Assembly (NCBI GenBank): GCA_965203365.1
Contig: OZ241878.1
Coordinates: forward strand, 372,001-436,000
Origin: VYFG01 sp965203365
Lineage (GTDB): Bacteria > Pseudomonadota > Gammaproteobacteria > Arenicellales > Poriferihabitantaceae
DNA: 64,000 bases
Direction: 5' to 3'
Shown in pieces: positions 50,853 through 60,883 of this stretch; the stretch's first letter is position 1, and each line of letters begins with the position of its first letter. The translations under genes and the position numbers were made by a program. Below the pieces are notes generated by a model that saw nothing but the letters and a program-made list of their open reading frames with translations, did no database searches and had not been told where the DNA came from.

Positions 50853-52913
50853 ATGACCTTTCTGAACAAGCATTCGAGGGCCGTTCAGCTTGCTGTCCTC
50901 ATGGCGGTGTTTGTCCTGCTTTGTGTGGCCATCAGCCCGTCAGAGTCAAATTATTTGTGGCGCTTGCCACCCTTGCTCAAGGAACTGCCGACCATCATCA
51001 ACGAATCGGTTCGGTATCTGATGTTTGATTGGTGGCCCGTCCCGGTGTACGACCCGATCATTGAGGACTACGAGGAGAAACCACTGTTTCGTGAATTCAC
51101 CCGCACGGTCTCGGGAATCTTTCTGTTTGTCATCAATTTCGTGCGTGAAATCTTCCTGGGTGGGAACAAGACCGTGGTGGCCTTTACCAGTTGGGATTTT
51201 GTCAAGGAAAATCCATGGGCCCGCTGGCCCGCATTGCCGTGGACGGTGATTGCCGGCTGGGCGATTCTCCTTGGATACAAACTGCAGGGCATGCGACTGG
51301 CCATGCTGACCGCGGTTTGTACGACATTCATCGCGCTGTTCGGTCAGTGGAAGCCGTCGATGGAGACATTGTCATTTGTGCTGATTGCCGCGCCGGTATC
51401 CGTGGTCCTGGGTCTCGTCCTGGGGATTTGGGCGTACAGAAGTCGGTGGGTGGAGGAGGCGCTGAACCCGCTTCTCAACGTAGCCCAGGCCATGCCGCAC
51501 TATTCCTATCTGGTCCCGGTGATCGTGTTGTTCGGGGTCGGGGATCATGCGGCGGCGATAGCAACCATCGTCTTCGCCTCTCCCCCCATGGTCCGTTTAA
51601 CGTTGTTGGGATTGAAGAAGATTCCGGCAGATGTCGTGGATTCTGGCCTGATGAGCGGGTGTAACGGATTTCAACTCATGTTCCGGGTGCTGATGCCTTC
51701 CGCAAGGCGGGATATCCTGATCGGGGTAAACCAGGTCGTCATGCAATGTCTGGCCATGACCGTGATCGCTTCATTCATTGGAGCCCAGGGGCTGGGCTCG
51801 AATTTGATGATTGCCCTGAACTCCCTCCGGATTGGTACCGGGATCGAGATCGGGGTGTGTATCGTGCTGATTGCAGTGGTGCTGGACAAGATGTCCCTGG
51901 CTTGGGCCAACAAGCAGACGGATTATTTTTCCGATCTGACATTCCTGCAACGAAACCGGCACACCCTACTGGCCTTGATGATCCTTGTGGTGGGTGCGAC
52001 GCTGGCATTTATCGGCAGTTTCCTGTTCCGGGATGGCTCCAATTATCTGTATATTGTTCCACATAACAAGGGTATCACCACCGCCCCGTTGTGGCAGGCT
52101 GCGGTCGATTGGGTCTGGGATACGTTCTTCTACACGCTGAATGCCTTCAACCAATTTCTCATCACGAAGATCCTGGTGCCGATGAAGGACTTGTACCTCA
52201 ACATGCCTGTGGCAGCCACCTTTTTGTTGATGATGGGAATGGGATATATCCTAGCCGGGATCAGGCAGGCGCTGATCATTGGCGGATTTCTGCTCTTTAT
52301 TGCCTTTTCCGAATACTGGGACCGAGCCTTGATCACAGCCTACATGGCGTCTTTTTCCGTGATTGTCTCAACGGTACTTGGCGTGACGATGGGCTCACTG
52401 TGTGCGCAAAGTTCGGTTGCCAGCAAGGGAGTGCTGCTGATTTGTGATTTTTTGCAGACGTTTCCCTCGTTCATTTATCTGATTCCGGTCATCATGTTGT
52501 TCGGAATCACCGACACCTCCGTGATTATCGCGGCGATCGTGTACGCCACGGTTCCGGCGACACGATATACCGTCGAAGGACTTCGCAGCGTTCCACCCGT
52601 TCTGCATGATACTGGATCCATGCTCGGCGTTTCGCGCTTGCAACGATGGCTGTCGATCGAATTGCCCCTGGCCTTTCCGCATATCATGTTGGGGGTTAAT
52701 CAGACAGTCATCTTTGCATTGTTCATGGTCATCATCGGAGCCTTCATCGGCACAACGGATCTCGGACAGTTGATTCTGAAAGCCATCTCGGAACCACAGG
52801 GAACGGGCATCGGATTGACGTTGGGGATTTGTGTGGCCTTCATGGCGCTGGCCGTGGACCAGATCATTCGAACTTGGGCGAATGAACGAAAAAAAGCACT
52901 CGATATGAAATGA
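50853..52913 (+). CDS. proW: Fused double-permease subunit of the betaine-type ABC transporter
   Basis: The 686-residue membrane protein contains two complete BPD-type permease domains in one chain. The first (about residues 160-350) has the coupling-loop block MPSARRDILIGVNQVVMQCLAM and the second (about 480-680) has ELPLAFPHIMLGVNQTVIFALFM. Each is preceded by similar YLVPVIVLFGVGD and YLIPVIMLFGITD segments. Most ProW proteins are single-domain and dimerize, so this is an internal duplication. ATG 50853 (MTFLNKHSRAVQL) is preferred; the frame is open to 50781. Confidence 0.88.
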   Translation: MTFLNKHSRAVQLAVLMAVFVLLCVAISPSESNYLWRLPPLLKELPTIINESVRYLMFDWWPVPVYDPIIEDYEEKPLFREFTRTVSGIFLFVINFVREIFLGGNKTVVAFTSWDFVKENPWARWPALPWTVIAGWAILLGYKLQGMRLAMLTAVCTTFIALFGQWKPSMETLSFVLIAAPVSVVLGLVLGIWAYRSRWVEEALNPLLNVAQAMPHYSYLVPVIVLFGVGDHAAAIATIVFASPPMVRLTLLGLKKIPADVVDSGLMSGCNGFQLMFRVLMPSARRDILIGVNQVVMQCLAMTVIASFIGAQGLGSNLMIALNSLRIGTGIEIGVCIVLIAVVLDKMSLAWANKQTDYFSDLTFLQRNRHTLLALMILVVGATLAFIGSFLFRDGSNYLYIVPHNKGITTAPLWQAAVDWVWDTFFYTLNAFNQFLITKILVPMKDLYLNMPVAATFLLMMGMGYILAGIRQALIIGGFLLFIAFSEYWDRALITAYMASFSVIVSTVLGVTMGSLCAQSSVASKGVLLICDFLQTFPSFIYLIPVIMLFGITDTSVIIAAIVYATVPATRYTVEGLRSVPPVLHDTGSMLGVSRLQRWLSIELPLAFPHIMLGVNQTVIFALFMVIIGAFIGTTDLGQLILKAISEPQGTGIGLTLGICVAFMALAVDQIIRTWANERKKALDMK

Positions 52914-53053
52914 TGTCCCACTTTGACGAGGGCCGACCCGCCATGGCTTCCATGGCAGGTGGGATGGCACCGGGTCAACTGCTGACGTAGCGAAATCGTC
53001 TGGACGGGGCCGGTATCAGTCCATTCAGTACCCGATCCCCTCTCTGGACCGGA

Positions 53054-55474
53054 TCATTGTGGAATCAGTAGCAGTGTGCCCAACGCATCAGCCTGAACCT
53101 GTGAGCGATCCCAGAGCATCGGCAGGTACTTTCCATCGCGCCAGTCGGTGGCCAGGTTCCGGTAGTGAGTGGAGAGTGGATGGCCGGATTGTCCAGTGCT
53201 GGTCATGAAGACCGACCGTTCCGGGTGGGCTAGGTCGTAGACAGCCCGATACCCGGCACCATGGTTTTGTGCGAATGGGGCCTTGTCATCCGTTACATCA
53301 AAGCCCCCGGCGTTGACGGTCTCTCTGGCACCCCCCGTGGACATTCGAATGTTGAACCAGGCGCCGATCAGGGGAATTTCTCCCAGGAATCGATTGGTCA
53401 TACGAACGCCATGGGCATCGCCCCACTGCCACATCGCCATGTCCGGGCCATACCGAGCATTGAGAAATGTCAATGCGGTCTTCAACGCACCGGTGACCTG
53501 GTCGCGACAGGATTCCGGCTCGCGGGTCACGATGTTGTCGCACCATGATTGCCGCTGTGTGAGTGCGCGGTGAATGACTTCAATGCGAATGTCCCACCAG
53601 TCTTCGAAGTGGTCGCCGAGTTCATCCGCAAAGAGGGAACGCATCAATTCTCGAATCCAGGCCATGAATAGGAGGGGTTCGGCTTTATTTGGGTCCATTT
53701 GGTAGTTCCAACCAGTCAGCTGGTCGAGGGCTTGCTGCTCAGCAGGGGAAGTTGCTGGACTGGTCAACGCCAGCAACACAGGCAGCAGGCGGGCGGCCGC
53801 CAGAGAAACGATGTCCTGCTGGATGACTGTAAAGCTTTCAACCGTATGTCGGTCTTGATTTTCCAGGAGCTGCTCAATCCGCTTCGCTCGATAGGGGGGC
53901 GCCCAATTGTCTGTGATGAAGTACGGATAATCCAACGGGATGATGCGGTGATTGGCGCTGACAATCTGTCCAGAAGGGGGATTCTCCACTCGTGGCAGTT
54001 GGTCGTAGGGGATATATCCCATCCAGCGATGGGTGTTGGACCATCCGGGAGCAGGCAAATGACCTCGACCAAGATTCCGAATCGGTATGCGTCCGGGTGC
54101 CATGAATCCGATATTGCCTTCGCGGTTAGCAAACAGGGTGTTCATTTGCGGAGCCCCCAGTTTCTGCATGGCTTGTACAAAGCTTTCGGTCGATTGGGCA
54201 GTGGGAGCCAGCACCACCGCCTCGCCACTTCGATCATCCTCACTGAGTGCCGTCCACGCAAACGACAGGAGCTGACCAGATTTCAGGGACTCCGTATCCA
54301 TTGGAATTACGTCCGAGACCACAGGTCCATGCCGGGTTTCTCGAACGGTGAATTCAATCGGCTCTTCGCCTCGTACGAAGATCACCTCGTTGCGGGTCGC
54401 AAAGGGCAGGCTTCCTGTGGGAGTCAGATAGCGGTCCGGATCCTGTGGATCAGTTCGTTCAATGAAAAGATCCTGCACGTCAGGGGCGGTATTGGTAAAA
54501 CCCCAGGCAAAATGTCGCGTTTGACCCAGTAAAGGAAATGGCAGTCCCGGTAGGGTAGCCCCCATCACTGCAAAGTCAGGGGTATGGAGGTGGGCAAGAT
54601 ACCAAAAACCAGGAATCGTCAGCATCAGATGGGGGTCATTCGCCAGCAGGGGTTGGCCGGACTGGGTTCGATGGCCGGCAAGCACCCAACTATTGGAGCC
54701 CAGTCCGAATCCGGCTTGGCCAGAAGAAGTCGCCGTCAGCGCTGTCAGGTCGATGTCCATGTCGGTGGCGGTCATTTCCAGGAACGGACCGGGGGGTGGG
54801 TCATCGGGATGCTGTGCCCATAGATCCTGTAACTGCTCCTGGCTGAGCTGACTGGCGAGGCGTGCCCGCAACAATTCATCCCGGTAGTTGTCGCCCAGTG
54901 TCCAGGCCATCATCTTGAGCCAGACCAGACTGTCGGCAGGCTGCCAGGGTTCCGGCGTGTGGTCGAGCAAATGGAACTCCGGGGGCAGAACCCTCGTGTC
55001 CGATTCCAGCCAGGCATTGACGCCGGCAGCATAGGCCTCATAGATTTGACGAATGTTCGGAGAGAGTTGCCGGAAATTACGCTGAGCCACCCGGTACAGG
55101 TTGAGTGTCCGAATAAATCGGTCGGTTTCAATCGCCCGCTCTCCCACAATTTCCGCCAGCCGCCCCGCCCCGACCCGGCGCTGCGTTTCCATTTGCCAGA
55201 GCCGATCTTGGGCATGCGCGTACCCCATGGCAAATGCAGCATCTGTCGGCGACTGTGCGTAGATATGGGGAATGGCGTGGACATCACGGACAATCTCTAT
55301 GGATGCTTGGATGCCCTTGACGGTTTCGGTTCCATGATAGGTTGGCAGTAAAACGCGATACAGCAGGCCCGCCGCAATCAGCAGGATCAACGCCACCCCC
55401 CCTGCAATCAATGACCATTTCCGATAACGTGATCGGCCGTGCGTAGTGGGTTGGGTCGGGACTTTGGCCTTCAC
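53054..55474 (-). CDS. Penicillin acylase-family N-terminal nucleophile hydrolase
   Basis: The 806-residue protein is a precursor of the penicillin amidase/acyl-homoserine lactone acylase family. It has an N-terminal membrane anchor or signal (residues 20-43) and an alpha-chain part with VRDVHAIPHIYAQSPTDAAFAMGYAHAQDRLWQM split over the usual helix. The cleavage and nucleophile site is G259-S260 (GLGSNSWVLAG), and the beta-chain contains NDPHLMLTIPGFWY. The physiological substrate (amide, AHL or other) cannot be told. The start codon is GTG at 55474. It stands alone and converges with the transporter operon. Confidence 0.92.
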   Translation of the reverse strand: MKAKVPTQPTTHGRSRYRKWSLIAGGVALILLIAAGLLYRVLLPTYHGTETVKGIQASIEIVRDVHAIPHIYAQSPTDAAFAMGYAHAQDRLWQMETQRRVGAGRLAEIVGERAIETDRFIRTLNLYRVAQRNFRQLSPNIRQIYEAYAAGVNAWLESDTRVLPPEFHLLDHTPEPWQPADSLVWLKMMAWTLGDNYRDELLRARLASQLSQEQLQDLWAQHPDDPPPGPFLEMTATDMDIDLTALTATSSGQAGFGLGSNSWVLAGHRTQSGQPLLANDPHLMLTIPGFWYLAHLHTPDFAVMGATLPGLPFPLLGQTRHFAWGFTNTAPDVQDLFIERTDPQDPDRYLTPTGSLPFATRNEVIFVRGEEPIEFTVRETRHGPVVSDVIPMDTESLKSGQLLSFAWTALSEDDRSGEAVVLAPTAQSTESFVQAMQKLGAPQMNTLFANREGNIGFMAPGRIPIRNLGRGHLPAPGWSNTHRWMGYIPYDQLPRVENPPSGQIVSANHRIIPLDYPYFITDNWAPPYRAKRIEQLLENQDRHTVESFTVIQQDIVSLAAARLLPVLLALTSPATSPAEQQALDQLTGWNYQMDPNKAEPLLFMAWIRELMRSLFADELGDHFEDWWDIRIEVIHRALTQRQSWCDNIVTREPESCRDQVTGALKTALTFLNARYGPDMAMWQWGDAHGVRMTNRFLGEIPLIGAWFNIRMSTGGARETVNAGGFDVTDDKAPFAQNHGAGYRAVYDLAHPERSVFMTSTGQSGHPLSTHYRNLATDWRDGKYLPMLWDRSQVQADALGTLLLIPQ

Positions 55475-56357
55475 AGGCGGCTCAATGATGATCGAAGGAG
55501 GAGGCGTAAGCTCTGTGCGCTTTTATGGGTGCTTTGCGGAAGATGCATTCGGAATGAACGGTTTTGCGGGATCACTCTTCGGAATATTGCGCAAGACACC
55601 GATCTTTCAAGAGGTATCGTGTGGACGATGCATTTTCCCGGGAGCCGAGGGTTGTGACAATCCACATTTAGGCCTGTTCCAAGAGGCTGAAATACATCTT
55701 CCGATTGAGTGAATTCGAGTCACCGTCCTGGTCTACCGCGTATTGTACTGCCTGCCCTGCGTTTCGAGGGTTTGCCAATATAGGAAGAACAGAGCGTAAA
55801 CACTCATGCGGGATTATCCTGAATGGTGTTGGCGGTAACAACCATGGTGACAAAGGCCGGGATATCTCTTGGCACCTTTTGTGGCGAAAAGAGCCACGAC
55901 CGCCACGAGGGGATTTTCTGTGGTCTTCAGGAAGAGACACCCTGTCCCATCCCCCCCCCCATCGACGGCGATCGCAGTTCCCGCCATTCGATGGGGCCAT
56001 CGGTCACCCAATCCCCACCCTTGGCGATTCATGAACTGAATAGAGAAGTCCGGCAGCCCCATCCACTGCAAGTGGGGCATGAACGAGAGACTGTCACCAG
56101 CCCCTACCCAGCAAGCTCGCCTGATGAGTCGTCATCCCTTGGAGCGCTTCGGAAAATCTCACGCCTGACAGGAAACTACAACTCATTTCCGCACAACGAA
56201 CTCACTGTGCGTGGTCATTGTGGGCGTGTGGCTTATGCCACAATCGGTGCGTATCATTTTACTGAATATAGGAAACATTATTTTGTTGACATGAGCTGAT
56301 TATCTGTATAGAAAGTGACTGCTTTTTATACAGGTTGAGGATGACAAGGGGCGCACA
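55475..56357. other. Gene-free stretch with a C10 run
   Basis: About 880 bases of short frames on both strands without family resemblance. A run of ten C lies at 55951-55960, but it is not placed near a start codon. A TTGACA box near 56285 with TATAGA 15 bases later may be an old promoter for the Fic pseudogene. Confidence 0.4.
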
Positions 56358-56850
56358 ATGACTGAACATGGAATCTCAATGTTGCCGCCTGAAGTGGTGT
56401 TGGAAACATAAGCCGTGCTGAAGGCACTGGCCTCGGCGCCCCGCTACTTGGCCGAACTCAAGAGACTGACCGCTACCATTCCCAATAATACATTCTGATC
56501 AATGCGCTTGCCTTGCAGGGAGCCAACAACAGTGCCGAGATTGAGAATGTGACTACCACCCATGATGAACCCTACAAGACAGATCTGTTCGAGGTGTACA
56601 TCAAGAACCCGACGACAAAGAAAGTCAGCCGATATGCCCTTTCTCTGAAGACGGCTTTCGACCAGGTTAAGTGTGATCAGTTGATCAGCGTTAACCGGAT
56701 CATGCATATCCACTCGATGCTGGAACAGAACAATGCCAGCATCCGCAGGTTGCGGGCACCGGATTTAAATGAACAAGCGAACTGGTGAAACCATGGGCAC
56801 TTCACTGCATGACCATCCTGAGATCATTCGTTTGGCAAAATCCAATCGGA
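56358..56850 (+). pseudogene. Fic-family protein, N-terminal remnant
   Basis: Pieced over several frames the stretch reads as the N-terminal domain of a Fic/DOC protein: LPPEVVLET, stop (TAA at 56409), AVLKALASAPRYLAELKRL. After a frameshift near 56490 it continues INALALQGANNSAEIENV, TTHDEPYKTDLFEVYIKNP and RYALSLKTAFDQV. After another frameshift near 56765 it reads MNKRTGETMGTS and HDHPEIIRLA. The catalytic HPFxxGNGR domain is missing. Three separate lesions show that the gene is long dead. Confidence 0.8.
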
Positions 56851-56918
56851 GCGGAGCTTTCAAGAGACTCGGACGACTATGACATTATTTTCTTTACCGC
56901 ACATAAGGAGAGATTCGA

Positions 56919-58595
56919 ATGAAATATCTTGCAATCTTTTGCATGGTGCTTGTCCTGAGTGCTTGCGCCGGAGGGGGGAGAGAGACTATTGTCCCTCCAG
57001 GACATAATCCGCCTGAAGTAACTCCAGACCCACCGAAGGTAACTCCAGATCCACCGAAGGTAACTCCAGATCCTCCAGTAATCAGGATCTGTACTAACGG
57101 AGCAGCGGGGGCAGATAGTCCTAACTCCTGCAGGCGGGGGCCGTGGGCGATTAGTGGTATCAATCGCATTCCCCTGTCTGCGGTGAAACTGACCAACAAA
57201 CAGATGCAGCGGTTGTTTGCGATTGGTGATGAGCCGGGCGGCGGGGGTGGGCCGCATGGAAAAAGAGTCGGAACTACTGCCTGCAATAGTTACATCACTG
57301 AGTGTAACCCACAAGACTGGGTCGGGATAGAACGAACAGGTGCAGCTGATCCGTATTCAGTGAGCAGACGAACCGGCACTACCCCCTTTCGATTCATTAC
57401 CAATCTGGAGGGAAACTGGGAACCTGGCTCATGGAACCGCCAGGAGTTTCAGGGTGTAAAGATTGCGTCATTCGCTTCAGTGCTGGGTGTTAACATCCAA
57501 CCACAACTTGTAATGGGTGCTGCAACGCCCTTTCTCACCGTGCAGTCGGCGGGAAACAATGGTGAGGATTCAGTTTTTTTCATCGGACAAATGTCCAATC
57601 ATTGGGACAACCTGCAAGCGGCAATCCGAGCCAACAAGACCCTCATTGTGGCGGGATACGCCAAGGAGGGGGGCAGGTATGTTCGGAACCCATATTCAAG
57701 CGGCTGTAAGGGAGTGGACAGCGGGTGTCTGTGGGGTCGGTTTGATTTTCCTCATGCAAAAGGCACCTCACTCACCGCCCCAAGCATTGCCGCAGCTCTT
57801 GCTTCAGTCCTTGCGGTATTCCCTGACACTGAACCCGCTGAATTAGCCCAGTTCGCCAAGGCCTGTGCCAAGAAAAAGGGGGAGGGGATAGAGCAGTTGC
57901 TCGCCAAGTCAGGAGGAGTCGGTGTCGCCGACTTCACCTGTATGGGCACGGTAACTGCAGCACTCAATGCGCTTCCAACCAACGGAAGAACCACAAGCAC
58001 CATCAACGGCACGGGGGTAAGTATCGGGGCCAGAGACCTCATGATATCCTTCACCCCCCCAACTGATCCCTTCAGGCCAAGAGATACCTTCCACCTCTTC
58101 CCCCACTACCAAGACGGAGATTTCTCGCTCCTGGGTGTCATAAGAGCGGGCAATCTGTTCTTCTCAACCGCAGCGGGCATCCGTGATGACTTCTATGGCT
58201 ACAGTAACGGCCATGGAGCAGTAACCACCACCTCTCTTGGTGTGGGCTATAGACACATCCACACGTCCCTTACCCGTCAGGAGTCAACCAACGGAGAACT
58301 CATACACAAAGCAGTGGGTTACTCACTGGGTATTGAGGCGACAAAAGGCTTCGCTCTCTCAGCACAGACCATCCTCACCATCGCTGCCCGTACTGACCGG
58401 TTCCTGAAAGGAAGGGCAACGATTCAATATGGTGATGTCATCCTCAATAAGGGCTCATGGAGCCATCAGATATCCCTCACAGGAGCACATCGGTTCACAG
58501 ACAAAAAACAGATGTACCTCGGTACAACAATCCATGCTCCGCAAGATGGAGACACAAAACACACCGTACAGGCAACCTACAAGTACTTGTATTAG
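56919..58595 (+). CDS. Subtilase-like lipoprotein with beta-rich C-terminus
   Basis: The 558-residue protein has a lipoprotein signal (Cys16 in LVLSAC), then three repeats of PPKVTPD (residues about 31-53). A peptidase S8-like part carries the serine box GTSLTAPS (S284) and the oxyanion box SAGNNGED (about 210-217). H113 in PHGKRVG could be the histidine, but no DSG/DxG aspartate box is visible, so the protease may be inactive or divergent. The C-terminal 150 residues have alternating beta pattern and end YKYLY, as in outer-membrane barrels. RBS AAGGAGAG precedes the ATG by 8 bases. Confidence 0.7.
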   Translation: MKYLAIFCMVLVLSACAGGGRETIVPPGHNPPEVTPDPPKVTPDPPKVTPDPPVIRICTNGAAGADSPNSCRRGPWAISGINRIPLSAVKLTNKQMQRLFAIGDEPGGGGGPHGKRVGTTACNSYITECNPQDWVGIERTGAADPYSVSRRTGTTPFRFITNLEGNWEPGSWNRQEFQGVKIASFASVLGVNIQPQLVMGAATPFLTVQSAGNNGEDSVFFIGQMSNHWDNLQAAIRANKTLIVAGYAKEGGRYVRNPYSSGCKGVDSGCLWGRFDFPHAKGTSLTAPSIAAALASVLAVFPDTEPAELAQFAKACAKKKGEGIEQLLAKSGGVGVADFTCMGTVTAALNALPTNGRTTSTINGTGVSIGARDLMISFTPPTDPFRPRDTFHLFPHYQDGDFSLLGVIRAGNLFFSTAAGIRDDFYGYSNGHGAVTTTSLGVGYRHIHTSLTRQESTNGELIHKAVGYSLGIEATKGFALSAQTILTIAARTDRFLKGRATIQYGDVILNKGSWSHQISLTGAHRFTDKKQMYLGTTIHAPQDGDTKHTVQATYKYLY

Positions 58596-58759
58596 ACTGG
58601 AAAAGTCTCACCAGAAAATGGAATGGAGCCTTGATTTGTCGGAGCATATGATGGGATGCGATCACTGACATGGAGCCAGCCAAGAGGTCCGATGACTTCA
58701 GAGTGTCCGCCCATGTCACTCGAATTTCATGCCAGTCGCCGCCAACCGCTCGACACCAG

Positions 58760-58806
58760 GATCAGGCGACTTGACTAGGTGTTGCACGTCGGAGTGGAAC
58801 GGGGGG
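58760..58806 (-). repeat. Degraded IS30-type left end
   Basis: GATCAGGCGACTTGACTAGG, then TGTTGCACGTCGGAGTGGAAC and GGGGGG, aligns with the inverted left end of the IS30-type element, including the inner GATCAGGCGAC block. It lies 165 bases downstream of the subtilase-like lipoprotein gene. Confidence 0.65.
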
Positions 58807-59256
58807 CCTGAAGAACCAAGGTTACGGATTTGAACACCCCTTCGGTCACGGCCGGCCACCTTGGGTGACGGGGTTCGCCCACCGGATGAGGTGGGCGTTC
58901 GGGATCGACCCGATGCCGCCGTCCGGGCGAAGTCGGGCAGTTTGCCCCGCCAGTGGAGAAAGTTGCGCATATTGTTCCTGGGCTTTCACATTCCGGACGG
59001 GCAGACGCGGTACCAGGGCATTGCGTTCGACCACCACCCGCCCGACCGGGCGCCTTTCGACACGGCCTGACCTGGTGGCCGTAACCGAGTGGGTGACCGG
59101 CCGGCTCTTCAGGAGACCTCATGGCCCACCGCCGGAGGAGCGCCCTGTCCGCTCACCCCAGAGTGATGCGTTCAGGTCGCCAGTCCCCATCCAGTCCCGG
59201 GTCTGATGACCCTGGGCGGGAACGGCTGTCGCTTGCATGAGGTATTTGACTTGCCA

Positions 59257-59304
59257 ATGCTAGCTTGATAGCATGTCGTCATAATTATTAGAAAAATGAT
59301 GACA
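59257..59304. promoter_or_regulatory. Two inverted repeats before the DUF4143 ATPase gene
   Basis: ATGCTA-N6-TAGCAT (59257-59274) and TGTCGTCAT-N13-ATGATGACA (59274-59304, 8 of 9 paired) lie just before the ATG at 59307. A TTGACT box precedes them. They could be repressor sites, as is common for toxin-like or self-regulated genes. Confidence 0.4.
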
Positions 59305-59306
59305 AC

Positions 59307-60467
59307 ATGACAAAAAAGCTCTATCCAAGACTGATCCAGCCTCCTGGGCAAAGCTTCTTTCTTCTGGGTGTCCGTGGGGTCGGCAAGAGCACTTGGGCGC
59401 GGCAGCAGTTTCCAGATGTGCCACGAATCGATCTCCTGGATGAGGCACGCTACCAAGACTACCTCGCCGACCCCTCCCTGTTCACGGCGGATCTCCAGGC
59501 CTTATCGCCGGGCAGTTGGGTTGTGGTCGATGAGATTCAGCGTCTTCCCAATCTCCTCAACGAAGTGCACCGTCATATTGAGGACCGCCAACTGAAGTTT
59601 GCCTTGCTCGGATCAAGCGCCCGAAAACTCAAAGCGGCCGGTGTTAATCTGCTCGCTGGCCGTGCGCTGCACAAGACCCTGCATCCACTAACCCCGATCG
59701 AACTGGGTGAAGATTTCGACCTCGAGGTGGCTCTCGATACAGGAACCGTCCCCCTGGTTCAAGTCGCCCCCGAACGGCGGCCTGTGCTCGAGAGCTACGT
59801 TCGGCTCTATCTCCGCGAGGAGATTCGAGCCGAAGGGTTGGTTCGGAATCTGCCGGGGTTCGCGCGGTTCCTGCCGATTGCCGCACTGTACCATGGTCAG
59901 GTCGTGAACATCTCCGGTATTGCCCGAGACTGCGGAGTCGCACGCACCACCGTGCAGGGTTATCTGGACATCCTGGAAGACACACTGCTCGCCTTTCGTC
60001 TTCCCGCCTTTCAGCCGCGGCTGCGGGTACGTGAGCGACGCCATCCGAAGCTCTACTGGGTCGATCCAGGCCTGGTTCGTGCAGTGAAGAAGCTGCACGG
60101 ACCCATCGCACCCGAGGAACGGGGCGCACTCCTGGAAGGCTGGATCCTGCATCTCTTGCGGGCGCATGCTGAGGAGGGCGGGTTGTTCGATGAACTTCAC
60201 TATTGGGAGCCCCACCCGGTGAACCGCACTGAGGTCGACTTCCTGCTCCGCCGAGAAGGCGAGTTGGCAGCGATCGAGGTCAAGTCACAGCCTCGTTACC
60301 ATACCGGCATGCTACCGGGGCTGCGTGCAATCTCGACCATCCCGAAAATCGTGCGTCGCGTGTTGATCTACGGGGGCCAGCGGTCTTTCCGTACCGAAGA
60401 CGGGATTGATGTATGGTCCATCGACCGATTCCAACAAGCCCTCACCGAGTGCACCCTGTGGCCTTAA
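59307..60467 (+). CDS. AAA-family ATP-binding protein with C-terminal DUF4143 domain
   Basis: The 386-residue protein has an N-terminal P-loop ATPase (Walker A GVRGVGKST at about residues 22-30; Walker B SWVVVDEIQRLP; sensor ALLGSSARKLK). This is followed by a small helix-turn-helix-like part (ISGIARDCGVARTTVQGYLDILEDT) and a DUF4143 domain with a restriction-like NRTEVDFLLRREGELAAIEVKSQPR motif. The D-(x)n-E-x-K pattern suggests a nuclease fold. Many such proteins occur in genomic islands; none has a firmly known role. It sits among IS remnants and a Fic pseudogene. Confidence 0.88.
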   Translation: MTKKLYPRLIQPPGQSFFLLGVRGVGKSTWARQQFPDVPRIDLLDEARYQDYLADPSLFTADLQALSPGSWVVVDEIQRLPNLLNEVHRHIEDRQLKFALLGSSARKLKAAGVNLLAGRALHKTLHPLTPIELGEDFDLEVALDTGTVPLVQVAPERRPVLESYVRLYLREEIRAEGLVRNLPGFARFLPIAALYHGQVVNISGIARDCGVARTTVQGYLDILEDTLLAFRLPAFQPRLRVRERRHPKLYWVDPGLVRAVKKLHGPIAPEERGALLEGWILHLLRAHAEEGGLFDELHYWEPHPVNRTEVDFLLRREGELAAIEVKSQPRYHTGMLPGLRAISTIPKIVRRVLIYGGQRSFRTEDGIDVWSIDRFQQALTECTLWP

Positions 60468-60806
60468 GCCTCACTCTCATGATGCGCCCGGTCTGGGGTT
60501 CGCCATGCCGAGCGTTGGCCCAGCTTGAGCTGACGTGAGCGGTTGCGAATTGCCCAATCGAGATTCACGGGGGGGTTGAATTGGCAGGCTGTTCCCGGTG
60601 TCGTCGAATGAAGATTAAGTTGGTCATGTCATCAATCGACGACCTTCAAGAATAGGGCACCATGGGTTTATGCCTCCCGAGCAGGTTCGGCCATCTGACT
60701 GATCTGCGCCGGCACCATCGGGTCAGTGAACCCGGCATCGACATGATCCAGACCGACATGGTGCGATCCAAATACGAATAATGATCGGAAAAAGAACAAG
60801 AAAATC
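60468..60806. other. Intergenic stretch without a recognisable gene
   Basis: About 340 bases between the ATPase and tRNA-Pro, with no convincing open frame, repeat or terminator. Confidence 0.45.
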
Positions 60807-60883
60807 TGGTCGGGGTGAGTGGATTTGAACCACCGGCCCCTGCCTCCCGAAGGCAGTACTCTACCAGGCTGAGCTACACCCCG
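60807..60883 (-). tRNA. tRNA-Pro (anticodon CGG)
   Basis: The minus strand folds into a cloverleaf with acceptor CGGGGTG/CACCCCG, discriminator A and encoded CCA. The anticodon stem CTGCC/GGCAG encloses TTCGGGA with anticodon CGG. The T arm GGTGG-TTCAAAT-CCACT has one mismatch. Confidence 0.96.

Larger units (their letters stand above)
58596..59306. other. Mobile-element debris before the DUF4143 ATPase
   Basis: An IS30-type end lies at 58760-58806. On the minus strand 58846-59037 reads ERNALVPRLPVRNVKAQEQY and NAHLIRWANP, coding-like but unidentified. The last 60 bases hold the promoter region of the ATPase gene. Confidence 0.45.

Noticed and set aside
55951..55960. C10 homopolymer as a third phase-variation tract
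   Set aside because: No start codon within a sensible distance on either strand and no flanking -35/-10 boxes.
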